A DNA stretch of 64,000 bases from DATEPR01 sp963780635 (GTDB lineage Bacteria > Actinomycetota > Actinomycetes > Mycobacteriales > Pseudonocardiaceae): positions 434,001 to 498,000 of the forward strand of contig CAWACW010000012.1 in NCBI GenBank assembly GCA_963780635.1, in the 5' to 3' direction. A model generated the notes under the pieces. That model saw only the letters and a list, made by a program, of their open reading frames with translations. It searched no databases and was not told the DNA's origin. The position numbers were made by a program, and so were the translations under genes. Position 1 is the first letter of the stretch; each line of letters opens with the position of its first letter. Shown here piece after piece: positions 18,057 to 26,517 of this stretch.

Positions 18057-19412
18057 TTACGGCAGTGGCGCCGACCACCTGATCTTCGTACCAGACGATT
18101 CACCGGGCTCCACAGCGAACTGACCGCCGACATTCTCCGCCCGCTGGCCAAGATTCGCCAGCCCACTGTACACAATGGACTCGCTCACGCCGACACCGTC
18201 GTCGGTGACCTCGATGACAAGATCGTCCCGTACGGACACGACTACGGACAGGTTCTTCGCGTACGCGTGGCGTATCGCGTTGCTGACCGCCTCGCGCACC
18301 ACGGCTTCGGCGTGCTCGGCGAGGTCGACCGGCACCAGGTCCAGCGGTCCGACGAGGCGGACGCTCGTATGTGGGGCCGCGTTGCGGGTCATTTCGGTGA
18401 CCGCGCTGTGCAGTCGTTGCCGCAGCCGCGGCTTCCCCGAGGTGCCCGCGTGCAGGTCGAAGATCGCAGTGCGGATCTCACTGACGATCTCGTGCAGCTG
18501 ATCGATGCTGTCCCCGATCCGCTGCGCCACGTCGGGCAGCACCACCCGCCGTTGCGTGCCCTGCAGGGACAGGCCGACGCCGAACAGCCGCTGGATCACG
18601 TGGTCGTGCAGGTCGCGCGCGATCCGGTCACGATCGGCGAGCACCTCCAGTTCGCGCAGGTGCACCTGGTTGCTGGCCAGTTGCAGGGCCAAGGCCGCCT
18701 GGTCGGCGAACGACGTGATGACCGTCAGTTCGTGCGAGTCGAACATCGACGCACCCGCGGACCGCGCCGCCACGAGCACGCCGAGCACCCGGTCACCCGC
18801 GCGCAGCGGCAGCATCAGGGCGGGCCCCAGCTCGAAACCGGAACCGGGAGCGGGGTCGAAGTCCAGCCCCGGCACGCTCCTGGGCACCTGGTCCACGAAG
18901 ACGGCGCCGACGGTCGACCCGATGACGGGGATCGTCAACGCGGCCAGTGAGCTGGTGCCGAAGCCGGCCGACGCCCCGACGATCAGCGCGGCCTGCGCAC
19001 CGGGCGGTAGCCGGGCGTCCTCGGGCACGGCGATCAGCGTGTGGTCGGCGGAGCTGAGTTCGAGGGTGCGGTCGGCGATCGCCTGGAGCGCGTCACCTGG
19101 ATCACTGCCTGCCAGCAGTTGCGTGATGATCTCGCTGGTGGCTTCCGACCAGCGCATCTGGCGGCGGGACTGCTCGGACAGCTGAGCGCTCTGCATAGCT
19201 ACCCCGGCTGCCGTGGCCAGGGCTCTGAGCATCGGCTCGTCGCTCTCGGTGAACCTGACCGGCCCGGCAGCGACCGGCGACTCGGCGGACAGCGCGCGGA
19301 CGGTGCCGTTCGCGTCGGCGACCGAGATCGGGCCGTAACGCGCGGACACCAGCTCGACGGCCATGGCCACCAGCCGATCCAGGATCACGTCGAGGTCGGG
19401 ACCGTCCACCAC
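18057..19412 (-). CDS. devS: DevS/DosT-like sensor histidine kinase with shortened first GAF
   Basis: The 451-residue kinase has a shortened first GAF-like segment (residues 5-80; LDRLVAMAVELVSARYGPIS joins almost directly to LRALATAAGVAMQSAQL). A complete second GAF (~100-250), a HisKA_3 helix RDRIARDLHDHVIQRLF with the acceptor His at 269, and a HATPase (AVSNAIRHAYAKN as N-box, VTDDGVGV) follow. In mycobacterial DevS/DosT (about 570 residues) GAF-A binds heme through a His in the part missing here, so gas sensing is doubtful. It most likely phosphorylates the DevR-like regulator encoded at 20377. The first GTG at 19412 was chosen because no earlier in-frame start exists near the domain. Confidence 0.85.
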   Translation of the reverse strand: MVDGPDLDVILDRLVAMAVELVSARYGPISVADANGTVRALSAESPVAAGPVRFTESDEPMLRALATAAGVAMQSAQLSEQSRRQMRWSEATSEIITQLLAGSDPGDALQAIADRTLELSSADHTLIAVPEDARLPPGAQAALIVGASAGFGTSSLAALTIPVIGSTVGAVFVDQVPRSVPGLDFDPAPGSGFELGPALMLPLRAGDRVLGVLVAARSAGASMFDSHELTVITSFADQAALALQLASNQVHLRELEVLADRDRIARDLHDHVIQRLFGVGLSLQGTQRRVVLPDVAQRIGDSIDQLHEIVSEIRTAIFDLHAGTSGKPRLRQRLHSAVTEMTRNAAPHTSVRLVGPLDLVPVDLAEHAEAVVREAVSNAIRHAYAKNLSVVVSVRDDLVIEVTDDGVGVSESIVYSGLANLGQRAENVGGQFAVEPGESSGTKIRWSAPLP

Positions 19413-19464
19413 GGAATCAGGCTCGCACGAAAGCTGAGGTGTGTATACCGGAACGGTTCGCCGA

Positions 19465-19484
19465 TTGGTGACCTTGGACCCGTC
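19465..19484. promoter_or_regulatory. Candidate DevR/DosR box
   Basis: TTGGTGACCTTGGACCCGTC matches about 13 of 20 positions of the mycobacterial DosR consensus. It lies between the divergent devS-like and Acg-like genes, where a DevR site would be expected. The match is by eye only. Confidence 0.35.
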
Positions 19485-19565
19485 AGAGTCATGACTTTTG
19501 CCGCTCGGTCCCCGCTCGACGCGGGGCGGAGAGTGTGCATCGACGCGGTAGCCCCGGGAGACAGC

Positions 19566-20309
19566 ATGCACACCGACGGCACGTCGGTCGCCAGGCTCAC
19601 GGCGGACCAGGTCAGCACAGTTCTGGTGGCAGCCTGTTCCGCTCCGTCGCCGAACGGCGACCAGCCGTGGCGGTTCCGTCGCACGGCAACGACGATCGAG
19701 CTGCACGTGCACGGCGACACCGCCGACGACGGGTACCCAGGCCGAGTGCTGGCCTGTGGCGGTGCCCTGCTCAACATGCGGTTGGCCGTGCAGGCGATGG
19801 GCGTGTACGCCGACGTGCGGCTGACTCCGGACGACCAGCAGCCCACGCTGCTGGCCAGCATCCGGCCCGAGCACGAGCGGCTGGCGACGACGTGGGACCG
19901 GCAGCTCGCGCACGCCGGTGTGCGGCCGGAGTCGCCCGTGGTCGAGCACAGCTCGCTGACGCCGGTGGCCGCCCTGCCCGACCTGCGCCGGGCCGCCGAG
20001 CTGGAGCAGGCCTGGTTGGCGCCGCTGACCGACGCCCGGCTCACCGCGCTGCACCTGCCCGTGAACGGGTCGTCGCTGGTCGCGGTGATCGGGTCGCTGC
20101 AGGACGACGTGCGGGCGCTGCTGCGGGCGGGCCAGGCGGTCCAGCGGGTGGCGCTGACAGCCGTGACGCTCGGCCTGCGGACGAGCTTGCTACGGGACCC
20201 GGTGGCCACGGCGGACGCGCGCGCCAAGCTGCGCACACTGATCGGCGGCGCCCTCGAACCGCACGCGGTCCTCGACGTGGACCGGAGCGCTGACGGGCGG
20301 GTTCGCTGA
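19566..20309 (+). CDS. Acg-like nitroreductase-fold protein, shortened
   Basis: The 247-residue protein starts at an ATG with GGGAG upstream. It opens like the Acg family (TADQVSTVLVAACSAPSPNGDQPWRFRR), whose members sequester flavin or resemble nitroreductases and belong to the DevR/DosR dormancy regulon in mycobacteria. Matching segments include GRVLACGGALLNMRLAVQAMG and the ending LRTLIGGALEPHAVLDVDR. Family members are usually about 320-340 residues, and here the middle appears to lack some 80. The FMN-binding start motif is kept. Its position between devS and devR supports membership of the same response. It has no evident catalytic partner. Confidence 0.75.
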   Translation: MHTDGTSVARLTADQVSTVLVAACSAPSPNGDQPWRFRRTATTIELHVHGDTADDGYPGRVLACGGALLNMRLAVQAMGVYADVRLTPDDQQPTLLASIRPEHERLATTWDRQLAHAGVRPESPVVEHSSLTPVAALPDLRRAAELEQAWLAPLTDARLTALHLPVNGSSLVAVIGSLQDDVRALLRAGQAVQRVALTAVTLGLRTSLLRDPVATADARAKLRTLIGGALEPHAVLDVDRSADGRVR

Positions 20310-20376
20310 TCGGCGGACCCGCTGGGACCCGGCAGCGCGCCGAGCAACCTGTGCCGGCCCGTCGAAGCCCGACTCG

Positions 20377-21021
20377 CTACGGCTGGTTGCCCTCCACGCG
20401 GAGTTTGGTGACCAGGACCGCGGCCTGGGTGCGGCGTTCCATGCCGAGCTTGGCCAGGAGCCTCGACACATAGTTCTTCACGGTCTTCTCGGCCAGGAAC
20501 ATGCGCTCGGCGATCTGCCGGTTGGTCAGGCCCTCGCCGATCAGGCCCAGCAGCGCGCGTTCCTGCTCGGTGAGGTCGGCCAGCGGGCCGGGGCCGTCCA
20601 GGCTGGCGCGCAGCCGGTCCATCAGCACCGCGGCCGCGCGGTTGTCCAGCAGTGAGCGGCCCGCGCCGACCTCGCGGACCGCGGACACCAGGTCCATGCC
20701 CCGAATGTCCTTGATGACGTATCCGCCTGCGCCCGCGAGGATCGCGTCCAGCATCGCCTGCTCGTCCGTATACGACGTGAGGATCAGGCAATGCAGCTCG
20801 GGCACCAGGGACCGCAGCTCGCGGCACAGCTCGACGCCGTTGCCGTCCGGTAGTCGCATGTCCAACACCGCCACGTCGGGCCGGACCGCGGGGATGGTCG
20901 CGACGGCCTCCGCGACGGTGCCCGCCTGGCCGACGACGGTCAGCCCGTCGGCCTCGGTCAGCAGATCGGCCACGCCACGCCGGACCACCTCGTGGTCGTC
21001 GACGAGGAACACGGACAGCAT
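20377..21021 (-). CDS. devR: DevR/DosR-like response regulator, NarL family
   Basis: This 214-residue regulator begins MLSVFLVDDHEVVRRGVADLL, with the phospho-acceptor Asp at residue 54 (DVAVLDMRLPDGNG). A LuxR-type DNA-binding domain ends it (LTEQERALLGLIGEGLTNRQIAERMFLAEKTVKNYVSRLLAKLGMERRTQAAV, residues ~148-205). The DNA-recognition part is nearly that of mycobacterial DevR/DosR, which controls hypoxia and redox dormancy genes. It is transcribed in the same direction as the DevS-like kinase but separated from it by the plus-strand Acg-like gene, whose 3' end faces it across 67 bases. Confidence 0.92.
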   Translation of the reverse strand: MLSVFLVDDHEVVRRGVADLLTEADGLTVVGQAGTVAEAVATIPAVRPDVAVLDMRLPDGNGVELCRELRSLVPELHCLILTSYTDEQAMLDAILAGAGGYVIKDIRGMDLVSAVREVGAGRSLLDNRAAAVLMDRLRASLDGPGPLADLTEQERALLGLIGEGLTNRQIAERMFLAEKTVKNYVSRLLAKLGMERRTQAAVLVTKLRVEGNQP

Positions 21022-21435
21022 CGTCCCAGGTTACGGCCTCACAGCGCTCGTGTCCCCGCAAAGCGAACGCGACGCGGCGATGTCGTGTCGACCGACCGGA
21101 TGGGGTGCGTAACCGCTGTGGCAGAGCAGTCGCAGCGCAGTCGAGATGCGGGTGATCCGGTGGCCCGCGATGCGGCGGACGTGCGGCAGGCGGCCGGGAA
21201 GGTGAACCGGCCACCCGCCGCATCCGCTGCCGGGCGTCATCGTCGGAAGTGAACACGATCGCGTGCGGATCGACCCCCACTGGTCCTTGCGGCCCGCGAG
21301 TTCGGCCCGGTGGGTAGTTCGTCCGTCCCGACCACGATGCCGGGCCCCGGCCGGTGCCGCCGGCGCGGCCGGGAGTCCGTCCGGGGCGAGGTCCAGGGCG
21401 TCCAGCACGGTCACTGATCGAGGTCCATCGGCCGA
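21022..21435. other. Intergenic, possible decayed ORF
   Basis: The minus strand has a 128-codon open frame (21031-21414) and another carrying VDPHAIVFTSDDDARQRM. Neither gives a coherent protein, though switching frame near 21280 improves it. It may be a decayed gene; no family was recognised. Confidence 0.35.
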
Positions 21436-22113
21436 TCACACCGCCTCGGGCTCGCGCGGGTAGAGGCTGGAACGCGGGTCGTACAGGCCGGCGAGCCGGT
21501 AGTAGACGTTGGTGACCACGATCAGCACGAGCGCGGTGACCGAGTAGAGGACCGTGCCCAACGCTGGGACCGCGTCGACCGGCAGCGTGTAGGCCATCAC
21601 GACCCGCACCGCGGCGTCGGCCAGCAGACCGACCCCCCACAGCAGGCTGCCGACCCGCCAGATCCGCCGGAACCGGGGCACGGCCTCCCAGAGGTCGTCC
21701 CAGTCGAGGCGCCGGTCGCGAGGGCCGGTGCGGCGTTCCAGCAGCGGCCGGGTGTAGAGGAAGGCGAGTGGGCGGCGGGTCCGGATCGACACGATGAACC
21801 ACAGCCCGGTGATCCCGGTCAGCCAGCCCTCGCGAGCGAGCAGCACCCGCGGACTGCCCGCGATGACCGATACGAGGGTGCTCAGCACCATGATCGCCAG
21901 TACGTAGAGCGACAGGCCGTCCAGGCGCCGGGAGCGGATCAGCCGGGTCAGCACGAGACCGGCGGGAACGACAGCGGCGATGACCAGGGCGAGATAGGTG
22001 CCGACTCCCGCCGCACGCAGGCCGTAGTAGAGGCCCAGCGGCACCACCAGGTCCAGCAGCATGTTCAGCGCAGGCCGGTCGCGCCGCACGGTCGGCTTGG
22101 TCGCGGTCGTCAC
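21436..22113 (-). CDS. VC0807-like integral membrane protein
   Basis: This 225-residue protein has about five to six hydrophobic helices: LLDLVVPLGLYYGLRAAGVG, YLALVIAAVVPAGLVLT, LSLYVLAIMVLSTLVSVIAG, GWLTGITGLWFIVSI, and two near the C-terminus. The N-terminal arrangement and the RTRRPLAFLYTRPLL stretch resemble the VC0807 family of conserved membrane proteins, whose function is unknown. Its start overlaps the TetR stop by four bases, so it is probably co-transcribed and is the likely target of that regulator. Confidence 0.75.
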   Translation of the reverse strand: MTTATKPTVRRDRPALNMLLDLVVPLGLYYGLRAAGVGTYLALVIAAVVPAGLVLTRLIRSRRLDGLSLYVLAIMVLSTLVSVIAGSPRVLLAREGWLTGITGLWFIVSIRTRRPLAFLYTRPLLERRTGPRDRRLDWDDLWEAVPRFRRIWRVGSLLWGVGLLADAAVRVVMAYTLPVDAVPALGTVLYSVTALVLIVVTNVYYRLAGLYDPRSSLYPREPEAV

Positions 22114-22727
22114 GCTGCTCCCCCGTCGTCGGCCCGGGTGGCCCGGTCGAAGAGTGTGACCAGTTCCTCGGCGTAGGCGGCCAGGTCGAGTTCCGGTGCC
22201 GTCCGCAGCAGGAACGGCAGCCCGTCCAGGGAGCGTTGGATGGCGCTCGCCATGACGAAAGTGTCGAACGCGCGGAACTCTCCGCCCCGCTGCCCGTCAC
22301 GCAGGATCTCCTGCATCGGACCGAGCGCCGAGCGGTCGGACTCGCCGTCGTAGGTGGCGCTGCCGTCGTCGAACTGGTGCTCCAGGAATACCGACATCAG
22401 CGCCTGCATCTGCGCCGCGTGCGTCGCGATGAACTCGACCAGGGCACGGATGTAGGCCGCCAGCCGCTCCCGCGGGGTGCGCGCGTGACCGAGCCGCTCA
22501 CCCATGAACCCGACCAGCTCGGCGTAGACCCGGTCGATCAGCGCGTGGACCAGCTCGTCCTTGCCCGCGAAGTGATAGGAGATCAGCCGCGTACTACTGA
22601 GTCCCGCCTGTTCCGCGATCCGCGCGAACGACGCCTGCCGGTAGCCCGACCGGGCGATCGTCTCGATCGTGGCGTCGATGATCTGACCACGCCGGGCCGT
22701 CGCCGTCACCGTCCTACTTACCTGCAT
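22110..22727 (-). CDS. TetR-family transcriptional regulator
   Basis: The 205-residue repressor has an N-terminal TetR helix-turn-helix (RRGQIIDATIETIARSGYRQASFARIAEQAGLSSTRLISYHFAGKDELVHALI, residues ~12-65) and a helical ligand-binding C-terminal domain. The ATG at 22727 lies just after a TATTAT-like -10 element, which would give a leaderless message. Frames further upstream are not part of the family. It heads a two-gene operon with the membrane protein gene. An 8-bp inverted repeat flanks the start codon and may be its own operator. Confidence 0.9.
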   Translation of the reverse strand: MQVSRTVTATARRGQIIDATIETIARSGYRQASFARIAEQAGLSSTRLISYHFAGKDELVHALIDRVYAELVGFMGERLGHARTPRERLAAYIRALVEFIATHAAQMQALMSVFLEHQFDDGSATYDGESDRSALGPMQEILRDGQRGGEFRAFDTFVMASAIQRSLDGLPFLLRTAPELDLAAYAEELVTLFDRATRADDGGAA

Positions 22728-22755
22728 GAGTAAATAATACGCCACCCAGGTAAGT
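22716..22755. promoter_or_regulatory. Candidate TetR operator ACTTACCT-N24-AGGTAAGT
   Basis: Two perfectly complementary 8-bp arms (22716-22723 and 22748-22755) bracket the TetR start codon and a TATTAT -10-like element. That placement suits autorepression, although the 24-base spacing is wide for a TetR dimer. Confidence 0.4.
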
Positions 22756-22801
22756 GCACGGACGCGATCGTGCTTCGGTCTCGTCTCAAGCGAAGCGCGC
22801 T

Positions 22802-23926
22802 CTAGCCGAGCGGCTGCCACCAGCCATCCACCGACGGCGGGTCGGACACGTCGATCCGCTCCCCCGGCCGCGGCACGGCGAGCCGGACGTCACGAGCCTT
22901 GGCCTCCAGCCACAGCCGGTCGGCGGGCTCGGTCCAGGAATGCACGGACAGGTTGAAGGTCGCCCAGTGCACCGGGATGAGCAGTTCGCCCTGGACGTCG
23001 ACGTGGGCGGCGACGCCTTCCTCGGGCGTCATGTGGATGTCCGGCCAGGCGGGGGCGTAGGCGCCGATCTGCACGAGGGTGACGTCGAACGGTCCGTACT
23101 GCTCGCCGATCCGGGCGTAGCCGGCGAAGTAGCCGGAGTCACCGGTGTAGAAGACGCGCTTGGTCGCGCCGATGACCGTCCACGATGTCCAGAGGGTGCC
23201 GTCGCGTTTGAACAGTCGCCCCGAGAAGTGTTGCGCGGGCGTGGAAATCAGCTTCAACCCGGCGAGTTCGGTCTCTTGCGACCAGTCCAGTTCGATGATC
23301 CGGCCGGCGGGCACGTGCCAGCGTTCCAGGTGAGCGCCGACGCCGAGTGGGACGACGAACGGGGCGTCCTGGGTGCGCAGCAGGGTGCGGACGCTGGGCA
23401 GGTCCAGGTGGTCGTAGTGGTCGTGCGAGATGACGATCGCGTCCAGCTTCGGCAGGTCGGTCAGCGGCACCGGCACCGGGTGCAGGCGCTTGGGCCCGGC
23501 GAACGGGGCAGGCGAGACGCGCTCGCCCCACACCGGGTCGAACAGCACCTTGGCGCCGTCGAGTTCGACCAGCGCGGACGAGTGGCCGTACCAGGTGACG
23601 TAGAGGCCGTCGGCGGTGCTGTCGGCCGGATTGTCGACCAGCGGCACCGGACCACTGGGGTGACGCCGCTGCTTGCCGAGGACGAGTTCGCGGATCGTGT
23701 CCCGCATGGTGCCCGGCGGCGGCAACGTGGTGGTGGCCTTGGCGTTGTGGAACTGCCCGTCCCGGTACTGCGGTGACTGCCGCACGCGCTCGGCCCGAGC
23801 CCCGGTCGCCTGCCCGCCGAACGCGGTGATCATGCTCCGTGCGGTCCACGCGACGCCACCCACCGCGGCCAACCCGGCCACGGCACCGAGCCGCCGCCCC
23901 CAGCGACCGCCAGCGTCCTTCGCCAT
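22802..23926 (-). CDS. MBL-fold metallohydrolase, NAPE-PLD/UlaG-like
   Basis: The 374-residue protein has a basic N-terminus with one hydrophobic segment (LGAVAGLAAVGGVAWTAR) and then a metallo-beta-lactamase fold. Metal ligands appear in SHDHYDHLD, in FYTGDSGYF and in HWATF near the end. The insert YVTWYGHSSALVELDGAKVLFDPVW is typical of the N-acyl-phosphatidylethanolamine phospholipase D-like subgroup found in actinomycetes. The substrate is unknown, perhaps a phosphodiester or a lipid. The N-terminal hydrophobic stretch suggests membrane attachment. The ATG at 23926 was chosen for the Lys/Arg-rich start; it is divergent from the SDR gene. Confidence 0.85.
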   Translation of the reverse strand: MAKDAGGRWGRRLGAVAGLAAVGGVAWTARSMITAFGGQATGARAERVRQSPQYRDGQFHNAKATTTLPPPGTMRDTIRELVLGKQRRHPSGPVPLVDNPADSTADGLYVTWYGHSSALVELDGAKVLFDPVWGERVSPAPFAGPKRLHPVPVPLTDLPKLDAIVISHDHYDHLDLPSVRTLLRTQDAPFVVPLGVGAHLERWHVPAGRIIELDWSQETELAGLKLISTPAQHFSGRLFKRDGTLWTSWTVIGATKRVFYTGDSGYFAGYARIGEQYGPFDVTLVQIGAYAPAWPDIHMTPEEGVAAHVDVQGELLIPVHWATFNLSVHSWTEPADRLWLEAKARDVRLAVPRPGERIDVSDPPSVDGWWQPLG

Positions 23927-24121
23927 CCCTGTCCCCTGTCCGTCGATCCCATGCCAGCATGGCACGGGAGCCGAGCTGGTCGCCCGCTGTACGTGGGTGC
24001 TCACGGAGTGAATCGGCCACCTGGCGACAAGATCACGGGTCGGGCACAGCTGATCGACGAGTCGGTGCGCGCACCGGGATGGCGTGGCAGGGCGTCTGAT
24101 CCGGCGTTCCATACTGTCGAC

Positions 24122-24859
24122 ATGACGGGACTGTTGATCATCACCGGCGGGAGCCGGGGAATCGGGGCCGCCACCGCCCTGCGTGCCGCACAGGACGGGT
24201 GGGACGTGTGCGTCGGTTACCGGAGTGAGGCCGCCGCCGCGGACGACGTTGCCGCCGCATGCCGGGAGCATGGCGGGAACGCGACCGCCCTGCCCGTGGA
24301 CATCGCCGACGAGGGCGCGGTGGAGCAGTTCTTCGAGCGGGCCGAGGACGCGCTGGGGCCGGTGGCCGGGCTGGTGAACAACGCCGGGATCGTCGCGGCC
24401 AAGTCGACGCTCGCCGACATGGACACCGCACGGATGCGGCGCATGTTCGACGTCAACATCCTCGGCACGTTCCTCTGCGCGCGGGCGGCCGTGCGGCGGA
24501 TGCTGCCGCGCGAGTCGGGCGTGATCGTCAACATCTCCTCGCGTGCCGCCGAGCTGGGTTCGGCGGGCGAGTACGTCGACTACGCCGCCGCCAAGGCCGC
24601 TGTCGACACGATGACCGTCGGCCTGGCCCGTGAGGTGGCCGACCAGGGCATCCGCGTCAACGCCGTGCGCCCGGGCCTCACCGCGACGGAGATGCACGCC
24701 AGCGGCGGCCAGCCGGACCGGCCCGCGCGGCTCGCGCCGACGATCCCGATGCGCCGGGTCGGGCAGCCCGCCGAGGTCGCCGAAGCCGTCGTGTGGCTGC
24801 TCTCGCCCGCCGCGTCCTACGTCACGGGCGCTTTGCTGGACGTCGGTGGGGGCCGCTGA
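24122..24859 (+). CDS. Short-chain dehydrogenase/reductase (SDR)
   Basis: This 245-residue enzyme has the classical SDR motifs: LIITGGSRGIGAAT for NAD(P) binding, NNAGIV, an SSRAAELGSAGEYVDYAAAK stretch giving the catalytic Ser, Tyr and Lys, and RVNAVRPGLTATEMHA. The C-terminal SYVTGALLDVGGGR is also typical. The substrate cannot be told; the FabG-like oxidoreductase class is the closest. The ATG at 24122 has a weak ribosome site. The CorA gene follows 24 bases later in the same direction. Confidence 0.9.
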   Translation: MTGLLIITGGSRGIGAATALRAAQDGWDVCVGYRSEAAAADDVAAACREHGGNATALPVDIADEGAVEQFFERAEDALGPVAGLVNNAGIVAAKSTLADMDTARMRRMFDVNILGTFLCARAAVRRMLPRESGVIVNISSRAAELGSAGEYVDYAAAKAAVDTMTVGLAREVADQGIRVNAVRPGLTATEMHASGGQPDRPARLAPTIPMRRVGQPAEVAEAVVWLLSPAASYVTGALLDVGGGR

Positions 24860-24883
24860 TCAGCGCGCATCTACCCTCGGCGC

Positions 24884-25888
24884 ATGGACACCCACAACGG
24901 GACGTCGACCGACAGTATCGCCCGTACCCGAACGTATCGGGGCGGTGAACTCGTCGCGGAGAACTATCCCGTCGCCAGGGTGTCGGACTATCTCGCCGAA
25001 CACGACACCGTCGTCTGGGTCGACCTGTGCGCCCCGGACACCGTGGACCTCAAAGTGGTCGCCGAGGAGCTGGGCCTGCACGAGCTGGCCGTCGAGGACG
25101 CCGTCGAACGCGCTCAGCGACCCAAGCTCGACCACTACCGCACCCATGACTTCCTTTCCATGTACGCGGTCAAGCTGGACAAGGAGTCCGGCGAGCTGGG
25201 CAGCAGCGAGCTGGCCGCCTTCATCACGCCACGCGCCCTGGTCACGGTCCGCAAGGACGAGCAATTCCCCATCCAGCAGGTCGTCGACCGCTGGGACGCC
25301 GCCTCGGACCTGTCCCACCACCAGGTCGGCTTCCTGCTCTACGGCCTCATCGACTACGTCGTCGACGGCCACTTCGAGACCGTGCAGGACCTGGACGAGG
25401 AGATCGAAGGCCTGGAGGACCTGCTGTTCGCCGACCGCTCGCGCGACACCGACGTGCAGCGACGCAGTTTCGAGCTGCGCAAGAGCCTCGTGCAGCTGCG
25501 CAAGCTGGTGCTGCCGATGCGCGAGGTGGTGAACACCCTGATGCGCCGGGACGTCCGCTCCGTCGCACCGGAGATGATCCCGTACTTCCAGGACGTCTAC
25601 GACCATGTGCTGCGCGCGACGGAATGGACGGAGTCGTTGCGCGACCTGGTGACCACGATCCTGGAGACGAACCTGACCATCCAGGGCAACCGCCTCAACG
25701 TCATCTCCAAGAAGGTCACCAGCTGGGCGGCCATCATCGCGGTGCCGACCGCCATCACCGGTTTCTACGGCCAGAACGTGCCCTATCCCGGCTTCGGCCG
25801 GTTCGACGGGTTCATCGTGTCCTCGGCCCTGATCGTGGTGCTGTCGCTCGTCCTCTACATCGTGTTCCGCCGCAACGACTGGCTCTAG
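24884..25888 (+). CDS. corA: CorA-family divalent metal (Mg2+/Co2+) transporter
   Basis: The 334-residue protein has the large N-terminal cytoplasmic domain, a long stalk helix (about residues 240-285), and two C-terminal membrane helices (SWAAIIAVPTAITGFYGQNV and GFIVSSALIVVLSLVLYIVF). The selectivity motif, usually GMN after the first helix, reads GQN here (FYGQNVPYPG), a variant seen in other CorA-like proteins. It should form a pentameric channel for Mg2+ or a related ion. It lies 24 bases after the SDR gene and converges with an MFS relic, overlapping its stop. Confidence 0.9.
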   Translation: MDTHNGTSTDSIARTRTYRGGELVAENYPVARVSDYLAEHDTVVWVDLCAPDTVDLKVVAEELGLHELAVEDAVERAQRPKLDHYRTHDFLSMYAVKLDKESGELGSSELAAFITPRALVTVRKDEQFPIQQVVDRWDAASDLSHHQVGFLLYGLIDYVVDGHFETVQDLDEEIEGLEDLLFADRSRDTDVQRRSFELRKSLVQLRKLVLPMREVVNTLMRRDVRSVAPEMIPYFQDVYDHVLRATEWTESLRDLVTTILETNLTIQGNRLNVISKKVTSWAAIIAVPTAITGFYGQNVPYPGFGRFDGFIVSSALIVVLSLVLYIVFRRNDWL

Positions 25889-26512
25889 GGTCCGGTCTCG
25901 CCGACCAGCGCGCCGGGGACCTCGGCCGGCGCCGCGCCGGCCGAGTCGGGGTACAGGAACCTGCCCCGGGTCTCCGGGACCAGTGCCAGACCGATGAACG
26001 CGATCACGATCAGGCAGGACATGACCGTGGTCGCCAGCGCCAGGCTGCCGCCGAACCACACGGTCGCGATGAGGCCCGCGACCATCGGGCCCGCCGCGGT
26101 GCACAGACGCCCGATGCTGTTGGTGACCGCGAGCGCGGATGCCCGCACCGACGGGCCGAACAGTTCGGGGAAGTACACCGCGTTGCCCGACAGCACACCG
26201 AAGACGCCGAACCCGGCCACCGGCAGCAGGCACAGGTACTCCCAATAGCTGTGCGCGAACGGGAACAGCACGACGATGCCGATGATGCCGACCACCAGGC
26301 TCATCAGGTAGGTGGCCTTGCGGCCGATGCGATCCGCGATGAACCCCCAGCTGGCGTAGCCGACCAGGCCGCCCAGGTTCAGCGCGGCGACCGCCCAGGA
26401 CACGTAGCCGACCGCGTCGCCGGTGACACCCTGCCCGGCGACGACGTCCCGCACCACCTGCGGTGCCCACGTCGTGAGGCCCCAGAACGCGAACAGTGCG
26501 CCGATGCTCGCC
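25885..26512 (-). pseudogene. MFS transporter, C-terminal half only
   Basis: The recognisable product is the second half of a sugar/metabolite-type MFS protein. It runs from ASIGALFAFWGLTTWAPQVV through GFIADRIGRKATYLMSLVVG and ELFGPSVRASALAVTNSIGR to ALVPETRGR. About the first half of the usual 12 helices is missing. Towards higher coordinates the frame runs into sequence antisense to a GntR regulator. Original gene order was probably transporter and regulator back to back; one deletion would remove both 5' ends. Confidence 0.75.
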
Positions 26513-26517
26513 GGCGA

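Noticed and set aside
21031..21414. 128-codon minus-strand frame between devR and the VC0807-like gene
   Set aside because: No protein family and inconsistent frame; kept only as possible decay.
19385..22300. 971-codon minus-strand frame
   Set aside because: It crosses three recognised genes in another frame and has no domain.
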